Source: Pontederia crassipes (Eukaryota > Streptophyta > Magnoliopsida > Commelinales > Pontederiaceae). Taken from it: a stretch of 64,000 nt of DNA. This document shows positions 1 to 10,556 of the stretch, in pieces; position 1 is the stretch's first letter; every line of letters starts with the position of its first letter. The DNA is taken from NCBI GenBank assembly GCA_030549335.1, contig CM060188.1, forward strand, positions 15,069,501 to 15,133,500, written 5' to 3'. The position numbers and the translations under genes are program-made. Below the pieces are notes generated by a model, which was not told where the DNA came from, made no database searches, and saw only the letters and a program-made list of their open reading frames with translations.

Positions 1-1377
1 ATGAGAAGCCAAACAAGTCCAAGATCCTGTTCGAAGAGGCAAAAAGATTAGACCTCTTAGTGAAAGACAAAGACGGAGGCACCTACATGATACCGAATAC
101 AGCCTTTGACGTAGGAATGTTGGACTTCACACACCCCAAAGCCAGTACTTGGTTCAAGAAAATTTTACAGGAAATGGTGGACACAGGAGTGAGAGGATGG
201 ATGGCAGATTTTGGCGAAGGCCTACCTCTAGATGCTTCCCTCTATTCAGGTATATGATCATATTGTGATGTCCTTTTCTTCATTTCTCAAAAGGAAAAAA
301 GAAAGAAGATATCATAATTTTAACCGATAATTCAACAGATGAAGACCCAATGGCAGCTCACAACAGATACCCTGAACTCTGGGCCAAGGTCAACAGGGAG
401 TTCTTGGATGAATGGAACGCAAGTTGCAGAAGAGGGAAGGAGAAGGAAGACCCGGAAGAAAGCTTGGTTTTCTTCATGAGGGCAGGGTTCAGGGACAGTC
501 CCAAGTGGGCGATGCTGTTCTGGGAAGGCGACCAGATGGTGAGTTGGCAAGCGAACGATGGAATCAAGAGCAGCGTCACGGGCTTGCTGAGCAGCGGGCT
601 TTCCGGTTTTGCCTTCAACCACAGCGACATCGGAGGCTACTGTACGGTGAACATGCCCATCATCAGGTACCAGCGCAGCGAAGAGCTCCTCATGCGTTGG
701 ATGGAGCTGAATGCATTCAGCACAGTGTTCCGGACACACGAAGTGAGTGCTAAAAAACTTACCAACTCATGAGATCTCTTAAAAGCATCAGATGCTAACA
801 TTGCACTGGCGACTCCTATGCACAGGGGAACAAGCCATCTTCCAACTGCCAATTCTACTCCAGCACGAGCACGCTGTCGCAGTTTGCTCGCTGTGCCAAG
901 ATATATAAAGCATGGAAGTTCTACAGAATCCAACTCGTCAAGGTATTGTTTTCTGACATGAGAACTCTGTATAATTCTGATTAGTTTTTTTCTAATAGCA
1001 TCAACATATAACAGGAGGCAGCTCAGAGTGGTTTGCCAGTGGTCAGACACCTGTTCCTGCACTATCCGCATGATGAGCGCGTACACGGCTTGACGTATCA
1101 GCAGTTCTTGGTAGGGACAGAGTTGCTGGTCGTGCCGGTGCTAGAGAAAGGAAGGACGGAGGTGAAGGCTTACCTCCCCTTCTCAGGGGGATGCTCGTGG
1201 CAGCATGTCTGGTCAGGGAGGATCTACGGGAGGCCCTCGGACCGGTTGGGTCACGCGCAGGGTTGTGAGGCCATGGTCGAAACTCCCATTGGGTACCCTG
1301 CGGTGTTTGTGAAGTCTGGCTCTGAGGTAGGAGATGCTTTTATAAGGAACTTGAGAGGGCTTAATATCATTCTTTAA
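1..1377 (+). CDS. GH31 alpha-glucosidase / sulfoquinovosidase-like, 3' part
   Basis: This is the C-terminal part of a glycoside hydrolase family 31 enzyme of the plant group resembling bacterial YihQ. The exons are 1-249 (reading frame from base 3, 5' end outside the window), 339-742, 826-942 and 1015-1377, with TAA at 1375-1377; all junctions are GT-AG and phases agree. Visible motifs are WMADFGEGLP, where family knowledge places the catalytic nucleophile Asp, and FWEGDQMVSW, which holds the probable acid/base Asp, followed by HSDIGGY. The C-terminal beta-sandwich region (LTYQQFLVGTELLVVPVL) is intact, so the visible part looks functional. In bacteria YihQ releases sulfoquinovose from sulfolipid head groups. 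Whether the plant enzyme does so cannot be decided here because the N-terminal half, including residues that read the sulfonate, is missing. A plain alpha-glucosidase role is the alternative. Confidence 0.9.
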
Positions 1378-2335
1378 CATAGAAGCAATCGTTGCTTAAC
1401 AAGGAGCAGTACGTTCTTTCTTTTCTGCAACTCCGGACAAAAGTCCCATGGGTACACATATATGGTTCCCGCTAACTACATGTATTGAAATTGTTTGATT
1501 ACAAAGTTGCTCACTGTAGGCTTTCAATGAGCAAATTCGCATTTTTCTTTCTACCAGGGAAATCATAACACCTAAAAAATTCCTTACTCTCTTGTCATTG
1601 AAGAACTCCCGAGTGTATCATATTATAATATGGTACGATAATAATAGTGAAAGACTTAATAATACCAATAATGATCAAGTATAAAAATGAAAATAAAGCT
1701 AACATCCATGACTCCAAAAGAGTCGTCTTCACCTAGGCTTGTTTCTTGCTCGCTCACTGTTCACGCCCGTGATGCGAACGCAAATTTGAATTTTCTCCTG
1801 TGTTTGAAGTCGTTTTGTGTGGCTCAATGCCCCTGTTGCTTTTTCCACTTAATGATATTTCCACGCTATTTTGATCATTTTCTTTTTTGAGAGGCTAATT
1901 TTCATTATTTCGTTGCGTAAACGATGCTGATTACTGTGTTTCAAAACTTCAACTGAATACTCTTTCATTGGTTAAGTCCTTTTTTATGGGACAATTAATT
2001 TCCCGTCTTTAATCCTTCGTCACAATCCTCATCCTTCTTTATTGTCACAAAGAGAGGAAATGCAATGCCTCAACGGCTCAACCTTACATTATAACTCAGG
2101 GAGGACAGTGACGTTTCTCCCCGAATGTCTCATTATTACCTCTGTTCAAAAAATGCCCATTCATGACCAAGAGAAGAGAAGTGCCCAGCTACAGGAATTA
2201 CATGTAATATACGAAACAAAGTCATTTCCCACGAAATGGAAGAAGTTTGCAGGAAGCATGATTGCTCCTAATTTATAAGCCCCCCGAAGAAATTGTGTTT
2301 CAGTTTAAATCTGCAGTTAAGAGTTGAAGATTTTG
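1378..2335. other. Intergenic, convergent gene ends
   Basis: This stretch lies between the 3' ends of the GH31 gene (+) and PHR2 (-). It is moderately AT-rich and should hold both 3' UTRs. I see no convincing coding exon or repeat in it. A 78-codon open frame at 2042-2278 has no recognisable similarity. Confidence 0.5.
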
Positions 2336-5069
2336 CTAGACACGAGCACTAGCTGTGGTTGGAACAACATCAATCTTCTTGGTTATATTATGTTTCTTTG
2401 TGGTGAATCTGCAAAAAAATACAAAGACATCAAGCAATAGAATAATATTCATTCTAACAAAGTTTAACAGAACAAAAGTTTCTGCTATATTTGAGTTATT
2501 CTAGAACATGTCATTTCGAACCATTTAGCCATTAGTCACTCTTATGTCCACTAAGCGTAATGCCCAAACAGGAAATGCTAATTTGAATGTATTCAACAAC
2601 AGAATGCCTACGTCCAAAATTGAAAAATGGTAAATTCTTCTATGCTTGGCTACCACATATACTTATTGTAAAGATGCTGTTCTGGTAGTCTAAATGAACT
2701 TTTGGTAAGTCAAAATTAATCCATCATCCTAATAATGTATATTACTTGACAATGCAGGAGTAAGGGTGAAAAGTAAAAAAGACAACTCCCAATAGGCTAA
2801 CCTGAAGAAATCCCTCAACAACAGTTCAGACTTCAGCCAGTTCATTCCATTATCAACTCTAGTAATAGAAGGATCCACACTACAAATCAAATCACAAATC
2901 TTAAATTCACATTAACAAAAACTAACCAAAGAAAAGGGAAATTACATCATGAATCCAACTTAAAGAGTTTTAGTAAAAAAATCTACTACATAAGCCCTAA
3001 AAGTATATTTTTCTATAATCCCTTAATCGTGATTGTTAGAAAACAGAAGTGATGGTTTAAGGACAAGTACCTAGTTGTGTCATTCTTCAACTCCTCAAAT
3101 ATGACTCGAGGTGAAAGACAGCCGGTTGCGAGCCATGGTGAAATTTTAGTAGAAAAATTAGCTCCATAGATGCTGCCACCAGTGCTATTTTTATTTTCCT
3201 TTTTAGGTTGAGCACGACATTCAGCTGCATACTTTTTTAACCTTTCCAATGCTTCAGTCTCACCGCCTACAGGATAAACAGGTTTTCCATCCTGATGCAC
3301 ATAATAGGTTGTCTAAGGACATCAATATCAATTGTAATGACTCAAACAAATAAACAATAACTGCGTGGAATATACTCTCTGGTTTAAAGCTTCACGATTA
3401 CTTTTCATGAAGTTCTCTTTAATTAAGTAATAGCATCTACATATTCATCAGGATCATGATTTCTCTTTTAACTTCATTAGGATTGTGGAGTCATGTTACT
3501 TTGATTGCATAGCTGTGGAGTAACATGCAAGCCATTTTAAAATGTCAAACTGCAAGAACATTTCAACTGAAATGATTAAAATAGATCACCACTGTTTATT
3601 CCACAACTAGATAATTAAGATATGATTGTCTACCCCTTGAAACCAAGGAAAGCCTTTTTATTTTTTTAGTGTAAAGCCAAGGAAAGCATGTAATGAATAA
3701 TGGAAGCCATATCAATTATATCTAAGATAAAGCAGGAAGTAGCCATCTTTTGCAATCACACTAAGAAGCTTAGATATTTTTGTCTTGATTAACAAGTTGT
3801 CTCTAAGATGAAATAGTGCAATGTAAGTCTTTTGTGCAATAAATACAATGCAGACAAATTCATTTTCATCCTGAATTCAAAACTGGTAATGTTATATTAA
3901 GAATTAGCAAAATAATCATAATAACATGAAGTGTGAATGCACTTTATAGTCTCCAGTACTTTCATTGCGACAAATTTCTTACATTACCATTTGCGATAAA
4001 ACAGAATTCCCATTTCCGTGAAAAACAGTGATTAGCCTGTTGATGAGATGGTACTTCTCTGATATTGGAAGAAATATGCTGAAGAACAGGTAAAGCAAAC
4101 CTGAGGGGCCGGGTCAAACCCGAGTTCCTGCAAGCTCGGGATGTCGCCAGGATCGACGTTCCCCCTCGCTGGGAGCCCCTTCACATCCTCGGGAACATCC
4201 ATGGTGTCCCTCACCGTTACCCCCTCCATCCTCTTTTTAAATTCGCCGTAATCGACGGGCATCTGCGCCACGTCAAATGGCAGGTCATCAACGTGGTACA
4301 GCGTGCTTCCCCAGAAGTACTTCACCTCGACGCCCTCGGCTTCCATGGCCTTCGCAACGCTCTTCTCCGCCCGCACCTCGCCCCGGGTCGCACCGCGGTG
4401 GGCGTGCACGGCGTCGGCGCCGACGGCGCGGGCGAGCTCTGGCAGCACGACCTCGGGGCGGCCGACGCGGACGACGAGATCGGAACCGTGGTCGCGGAGG
4501 CGACGGCGGAGGTCGGCGACGGCATCGCGGAGGAACCGGGCGCGCTGGCGGGCCCCGGCTCCGTCGGGGGCGGAGGGCTTAGGGAGGTCGCGGGGGTCGA
4601 AGAGGAAGACGGGGAGGAGGGAGAGCGAGGTGGCGGCGGCGACGGCGAGGGCCTCATTGTCGCGGAGGCGGAGGTCGGCGCGGAACCAGACGATGGTGCA
4701 GCGGCGGGCGGCGCCGGCGCCCGCGGAGGGGTCGGAGGGTCGGCGGCGGAAGGAGGGGGAGAGGGAGGAGAGGAAGGAGAAGCTGGAGGAGAATGCGTTG
4801 TTGTAGTGATGGAGGTGGCTGGAAGAGGAACTGGAGGAGAGGGAGAGAGAGGAGAGCTGGGAGGGGATCTTCAGGTGGGACTGGATGGAGGAGATGTACG
4901 GCCTGGGGGAAGGAGAGAGAAAGCGGTTGAGGATGTGATGGAGGGCGGGCGATGGCGAGGAGAGAGAAATGGAGATGGAGGCCATTGAAGGGAGATGGTG
5001 GTGGTGATTCACATCTTCCTTGTTGGGAGAATTGCGCTTATTGCTCTTGGTGGTGGCGTCCGACTCCAT
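2336..5069 (-). CDS. PHR2: PHR2, photolyase/blue-light receptor family protein
   Basis: This is a complete four-exon gene: 5069-4101, 3312-3071 (or starting at 3291), 2879-2802 and 2408-2336, with TAG at 2338-2336. It encodes about 446-453 aa, close to the 447 aa of Arabidopsis PHR2 as I recall it. The N-terminus (residues 1-120) is Ser-rich and could be an organelle-targeting region. The DNA-photolyase N-terminal domain starts near residue 123 (CTIVWFRADLRLRDNEAL) and includes VEVKYFWGSTLYHVDDLPF. Exon 2 holds GANFSTKISPWLATGCLSPR. Exon 3 reads GMNWLKSELLLRDFFR and exon 4 FTTKKHN, matching the usual family ending with several changes at conserved positions. PHR2 lacks most of the C-terminal FAD domain of true photolyases, and its biochemical role is not settled. 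Exon 1 is very GC-rich. The start at 5069 was chosen because acidic residues precede a SISISLSS stretch, as in the Arabidopsis protein. Confidence 0.88.
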
Positions 5070-5447
5070 GGATGGAGCAAAAAATTGAGAGAGAGAGAGA
5101 GAGAGGTCACTGACCCTCTTGGTAGTTGGTACGGTTTGGAATTTGCATAGAAAAAAAGAAAAAGAGAAGAAATGTTAAAACGTTGCTTGGGAGGGAGGGG
5201 CTGCTGAGTGAGAGGGGGGAATGGTACTTTGTGTGAGATGCGTGCCAACCCCTTTTCTTCTTTTTATTTTGTTCTATGAATCATCGAAGGGAGGGGGAAA
5301 GAACGAAAGAGAGAAAGGGAGGAGGGGGTTGTTGAGAAAGCCTTCCATTTTGATGGTTCGACCACCCCTCTCTCTCCCCCACCTACCATGGATGGCTGTT
5401 GCTGCTATGCATGCAAATGAGAGGGGGATGGCACAATATTCACCTAC
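5070..5447 (-). promoter_or_regulatory. PHR2 upstream region with GA/CT tract
   Basis: The sequence directly upstream of the PHR2 start carries a GA microsatellite on the + strand (about 5088-5104, CT on the gene strand), typical of plant 5' UTRs and core promoters. No clear TATA box was picked out. Confidence 0.35.
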
Positions 5448-5455
5448 TTCCGCAT

Positions 5456-5768
5456 CAGGGACGGAGCTAGGGGGGCCTTGGCCTCTCAATTTTTTCTAAA
5501 CACTTAATATTAATATATAGGTTATATGAAATTTATTAGTTAAAGTATAATTTGGCCCTTTAAACTTTTAAGAATAGCACATATTAAAGAATATTAAAAA
5601 AAATATATACTTATAAGCAACTATTTTCTCAGGTTTAACTATTTTATTACTTTTTATTCTTATTTTGTTGTGTTTATTAACCTATTTTTTATTTGTGAAA
5701 TAAAAAATACAAAATTATTATCTTTATTTATCTTGCCCCCCTAACATGTCAGGTTGGCTCCGTCCCTG
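5456..5768. mobile_element. hAT-type MITE, 313 bp, 8-bp target duplication
   Basis: The ends are inverted repeats: CAGGGACGGAGC at the left, and GGCTCCGTCCCTG at the right, which reads CAGGGACGGAGCC on the other strand. An exact 8-bp direct repeat TTCCGCAT flanks it at 5448-5455 and 5769-5776. An 8-bp duplication with CAGGG-type ends fits a non-autonomous hAT element. The interior is AT-rich and non-coding. Confidence 0.85.
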
Positions 5769-5776
5769 TTCCGCAT

Positions 5777-6746
5777 GATCTCTTTGTTGAGAAATAATAA
5801 TAGAATAAAATGTTTGTGTGAAACAATTATCTAATGGCACCTAATGAACGCTAATGCTAATGTGATGTTAACGTGGTCCATGATTATAATTGTTCATATA
5901 AACATTATACTATCATATTAATAATTATAACTAAAAAATAAAATTTAATCGTCGAAATTATGTTTATATGATGTTAATTAATAAATAATCAGATAATATA
6001 AATATCGATCTTGAAAAATGGTAACTCAATAACAAAATGCTCTATTGGTATGTCATTGCATGTGTTGCATGAAACTGACGCTGGTTTTCATGGGCTAATT
6101 CCACCTTCCCATGGGCTGGTTCCATCATCCACTGTTCACACTTTTTTTTCAATTTTTATGTGACGTATCTTTTTTCAAACCTATTTTTCTCTTTTAGAAT
6201 TTTCTCTCTCTTACCTTTCTCACATAAAATATTATATTTATTAAATTAATATATTTATTATAAAAAATTATTTATTATTATTTATCATTTCAAGTGATCG
6301 AAGTGATTGTTCGAGCTCTCTAATATCTTCATCTTTAGTTCTAACTTCGCTTTATTTGTCTTTTACTTCGATTTAACTAGTGTCATGCAATGTGAGGACT
6401 ATAAGCGCCATTGTGACTTGCTGAGTACTAATCTATCGTCCGATCCAAGGTGGTCATTTGACAATGTGAGAAAACTGAGTTCACTAAGTGGTCATCCATC
6501 CATTAAGTTTTTGTTGGTTTTGGCTTCTCTTAACTTGGACAATGTTAACTCTGTTGGTTTGAGATTTTGGGAAGGTTCAACTCTTGAATGTCATCGTGAG
6601 TGACTTGAAAAGGTATGAGCTTTATGCAACCATAACTTCCACTTGATGTCTCCATATTGTGTGTAGGACAGTGAATGGAGTTATCTGTTCGTGGAGTGCA
6701 GGGCACGAAACCACTTCGTCCGGAGTGGTTGCTTGAGATTTCAATA
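5777..6746. other. AT-rich intergenic with degenerate repeat sequence
   Basis: The first half (to about 6300) is plain AT-rich DNA. From about 6300 the composition becomes more balanced and resembles the sequence beyond the hAT-like element at 7831. Both may belong to one decayed minus-strand LTR retrotransposon that the hAT-like element split. No intact frame was found. Confidence 0.35.
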
Positions 6747-6754
6747 GTTTGGAG

Positions 6755-7822
6755 CAATGTTTTCAGAACTGGACCAGCTATCGAATCAGATTTTTTATCG
6801 GGTCACGATTGGATCGGTCCGATCGGATTCAACCGAATTAAACCGAATTTTATTAAAATAATATTATTTATAATAATTATAAAGATATAATATAAATTAC
6901 ATGATATAGTATATAAATATTGTATTAATAACTTATTAATAATATTAAAAATTAATATAATATATTTTTTATTTATTAAAATTTTTAATAATGATTAACA
7001 TATAAATATAAATATATTATTATTAATTTAATATCTACTATTTATTGATGATAAATGCTATATTAATAAATTTTATCTTAAATTATTCTTATTTCTTTAA
7101 CACTTTCCTTTTTATCTCCTTTATTTATGCCCTTTAATGATTTTCATTTTAATGTTATTCAATTTTTAATACTTACCTTTTTTATTTCAATTCCTAATTT
7201 ATTTTATACATGTCATATTCCCTCCTTTTTTTACTTTTCTTATATTTCTTTCCTTTTTCCTTTTTTAACTTTCCTATTTTCACCATTTTTTAATATTATT
7301 TTAATAATGATTAACATATAAATATAAATAAATTATTATTAATTTAATATCTATTATTTATTGATAATAAATGTTATATTAATAAATTTTATCTTAAATT
7401 ATTCTTATTACTTTAACACTTTCCTTTTTATCTCCTATTTATGTCCTTTAATGATTTCCATTTTAATGTTATTCAATTTTAAATACTTACCTTTTTTATT
7501 TCAATTCATAATTTATTTTATACATGTCATATTCCCTCCTTTTGTACCTTTCTTATATTCCTTTCCTTTTTCCTTTTCTAACTTTCCTATTTTCACCATG
7601 TTTTTAATATTATTTTTCAAAATTCAACTTGAACCGGTTCAATCGGGTTCAACCAGCTCGGTTCAACCGGCCAACCATTTTTGACATTGAACCGGGAAAG
7701 CTCGGTTCAACCGGCCAGTTTTTCCAGTTTAATGTCAAAAATGGTTTTGATATCAAACCGAATCGAATTTCCAGCCAGTTTGCGGTTGAACCGGCCGGTC
7801 CGGTCCGGTTTTGATAATATTG
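6755..7822. mobile_element. hAT-like element A, 1068 bp, 8-bp target duplication
   Basis: The left end reads CAATGTTTTCAGAACTGGAC. The right end, read on the other strand, is CAATATTATCAAAACCGGAC. The exact 8-bp repeat GTTTGGAG flanks it at 6747-6754 and 7823-7830. The subterminal zones are rich in GGTTCAACCGG-type motifs. The interior is very AT-rich and contains a direct duplication (about 6989-7290 and 7303-7600). No transposase is encoded, so it is non-autonomous. Confidence 0.85.
6989..7600. repeat. Direct duplication of about 300 bp inside hAT-like element A
   Basis: Two successive AT-rich segments, about 6989-7290 and 7303-7600, share nearly the same order of sequence, including TATTTATTGATGATAAATG versus TATTTATTGATAATAAATG and the phrase CATGTCATATTCCCTCC. 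Confidence 0.8.
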
Positions 7823-7830
7823 GTTTGGAG

Positions 7831-9203
7831 TCATAGTGAAGCTCCTCAATTGAGAATTTTAGAACTTGCCTACTCAAGTCGTTGCGAGGGAGTGACAAAA
7901 GTCTTCTCACATCTGTAGTGGGCTTAACTTGATCATTCATTGGTGGGCTTGGCCATCATGGAATTTGTGAGATGCACCTTCTTTTCGATCTTGGGATGTT
8001 TGAAGCGTTGACGACACGTTTGCACATGGACGGGGCAACATTTGTCATGATCTTTGATGAAAATTATGCACCTTCAATACTCACTCATTGGATGGTTGAC
8101 TCTCATGGTAGTGACCACTTGGAGGTCATGATAGCTTTGGTTGGGATACTTTTTGCAAAGATGCTTATTTGGTGACCAAACGGGGTAGCATTGGAGATCC
8201 TGTGGCGAGAGCCCCAACTTCACATTCATCTTCATTCATAAACAATAGCTATTGCATCAAGGACTTTTCTTTCGAGCCTTGGACTTCGATATTTGAGGCC
8301 ACTTCGGTTGCTTAAAATATTCGCTAAAGGAAAAAATGAGGCTTCCTTCGGTTGGCAGGAAAACTCTCGATAGCAAGATGCCAAGGGTTCATCAAAGGTT
8401 TGCACTCAACATCCAAATTGGTCGTTATGGTTGAGCTCATTTTGTGTTGGCATGTAGCAAACTTGATCCAACTCTTGTCTAGTGACATTCTGTCACTTGC
8501 AAGAGGATACATGATGAGACAAACTTGACTAACGACTCATCCGAGAGTGACTTTAAGAGATAGATACTTTGTCTATTTGTGAAAGACACTTGACATGGTA
8601 GGCTAGGTTGTCGGCACATTAAAATGCTTACAAATGTTTTTTTTTCATAGTCGAAAGGAAGATTGAACCTTGATACTGGACATGTAGTCAACATGAGATA
8701 TGAAGTGTTTAAACGCTTCACATTACACAACTAGGCATGTGATGTGATGTCATTGATGAGCGAGCGACATCTGACCATCACGATTGGGTACAATAGACAA
8801 TCTTTAGACACAAGATGGGCACCTCAAGTTACATGATTGGGCATTGTGATCTCACATGGTGAGCAATGCAAGATTATTACGACTGGGCATGATGACATCT
8901 TTCGTAATGGCATGAGCACTTTAGTTTCGCTTGTGTGTTCTTAAATATGATGACTCAATCGAGTGAACAATGTACTATCATCATGGTTATGTAGAACATG
9001 CATTTCTTAGTGCGACACAAGCGCATGAACTTGATGCAACAGACAATTAGGCGTGCACCATTGAAGCTTATCAATTGCTCGACAATGGCGTCCATAGATG
9101 GTAACATAAAGCTAGTGCATTTTTTTTCATTGTGCATTACTAAGTGGCAGGGCATGAACATTGCATCGGCATGAACATCGTATGGTTTCAAGCAAGAGCG
9201 ATT
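7831..9203 (-). mobile_element. Decayed LTR retrotransposon internal region
   Basis: This sequence follows, on the minus strand, an LTR-like block (9218-9632) and a primer-binding-site match (9204-9215). All frames are broken by stops and no gag or pol domain could be recognised. The call rests on position only. It may continue to about 6300 beyond hAT-like element A. No matching second LTR was found on the left. Confidence 0.35.
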
Positions 9204-9215
9204 GCTTTAATACCA
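9204..9215 (-). promoter_or_regulatory. Primer binding site, tRNA-iMet type
   Basis: The minus strand reads TGGTATTAAAGC, two bases after the LTR-like block ends in TGACA. The usual plant site complementary to initiator tRNA-Met is TGGTATCAGAGC, so two positions differ. Confidence 0.5.
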
Positions 9216-9217
9216 TT

Positions 9218-9632
9218 TGTCACTAGGTCATTCTCAGGCGAGAGGTCATGTGTAACAATTAGAAGAATACCAATCAATTATGGAGTGAAAGAATTCTTAT
9301 TAAATACCAATCGATGTATAAACTTCTTGTACACGAACATGATGACGATATATAGTAAGTCATCATGGGTCTATGACAATTATGAGTGAACTTATGCAAA
9401 TGCTTGAAAAATGATGGAAGAATCAGACAATGTAGGAGAAGAGAAAGAGAGGGGGCGATGACCCCTAACCATCTCTAAGAAAGAGAGTGGGGTTGCCGTA
9501 TAAGATGAGAGAGGAAGAAAGGGGTCGTCACTCCTCTCCTCTCACCTTTGTCCATAGATGTGAGAGTAGATGAGAGAGAGGAGAGGGGCTATTGTCCCTT
9601 TTTATTTTCATCTTATTTTTTATAAATTGACA
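9218..9632 (-). repeat. Putative 5' LTR, 415 bp
   Basis: On the minus strand this block starts TGTCAATTT and ends CCTAGTGACA, i.e. it has inverted TGTCA/TGACA ends, and a primer-binding-site match follows directly. The size suits a Ty1/copia LTR. The partner LTR was not found, so the element is truncated or rearranged. Confidence 0.5.
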
Positions 9633-9654
9633 TGGAGAAAATTAATGTGGATGT

Positions 9655-9656
<2 letters not shown>

Positions 9657-9720
<64 letters not shown>
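9657..9720. repeat. (TA)32 microsatellite
   Basis: This is an uninterrupted TA dinucleotide run of 64 bases. Confidence 0.97.
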
Positions 9721-9722
<2 letters not shown>

Positions 9723-10556
9723 GGCCACCATAATCGTAAGATCTAATCTAACAGTGAACGCTACTCTTTTTTTCATGGAGGCGAAACGGCGGCCAACGTC
9801 GATGGCGCATTGGCAGAAGGGACGTCGCCATCGCCGGATCGGGGAGAAAGGGGGAGAGATCCCTCGCCATCACCGTCGACGTCTCCTCGTCGCCATTGCT
9901 GGCCGCCCTCGCCTCTCCCCCCATTGCCATCGCTAGATCGCGGCCCTCGACTCATTGCCGTCGACATCGCCATCGCCGTTGATGTCGCCTCGCCGCCATC
10001 GTCGGCCGCCCTCGCCTCTTTCGCCCATCGCCATTGCCAAATCACGGCCCTCACCTCGCGCCATCGCCGGATTGGGGAGAAAGAGGGAGATATCCCTCGC
10101 CATCGTCGTCGACGTCGCCTCATCGCCATCGCCAGCCACCCTCGTCTTTTCCGTCCATCGCCATCGTCATATCAGAGCCCTCGCCTCATTGTCATCGCGC
10201 ATCGCGGTGGATCTAGCCACCCGAGGCCTGATCCATCACCTGGCGACCAAATCAGGCCGCGGCTGGCCCAGGTCGTCTGGCGGTTGATCAGGGCACGGCT
10301 GGCCCAGGTCGCCTGGCGATCGATCAGGGCACGACTGGCCCAGGTCGCCTGGCGGTCGATCAGGGCGCGACCGACCACATCGCGAGGGCGGGAGAGGGGC
10401 AGCTAGATCGTGGTCAAATCTGGACAGATCACGAGAGAGGGAGCCGACAGAGAGGGAGAGAGCGCCGTCGGAGGAAGAGAGCATCGCCGGAGGGAGAGAG
10501 AGCCGCCAAAGGGAGAGAGCGCACCTTATTGCCACCATCGTCCGATCTAAGCAGAC
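9721..10556. repeat. GC-rich tandem-repeat block between TA runs
   Basis: This GC-rich island lies between a TA run at 9657-9720 and another at about 10602-10620. Units of roughly 118 bp repeat from about 9827 to 10180, recognisable by GCCATCGCCGGAT, GGGGAGAAAG and GGCCGCCCTCGCC. Three exact-length 36-bp units follow at 10265-10372. Open frames here are Arg/Pro/Ser-rich in every direction and come from composition, not selection. It is probably the interior of a transposon that I cannot delimit. Confidence 0.7.
10265..10372. repeat. 36-bp tandem repeat, three copies
   Basis: Units at 10265-10300, 10301-10336 and 10337-10372 all begin GGCCCAGGTCG and differ at a few positions each. Confidence 0.9.

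Noticed and set aside
4293..4988. A 231-codon plus-strand frame opposite PHR2 exon 1
   Set aside because: It is the antisense shadow of a GC-rich coding exon; its Gly/Glu-rich content follows from the PHR2 codons.
2336..5069. CRY-DASH / CRY3 identity for the photolyase-like gene
   Set aside because: The C-terminal exons and the short total length match PHR2, and the long FAD-binding domain of CRY-DASH is absent.
9810..10406. A 198-codon frame in the GC-rich island
   Set aside because: Arg/Pro/Ser low-complexity translation of tandem repeats, open in several frames at once.
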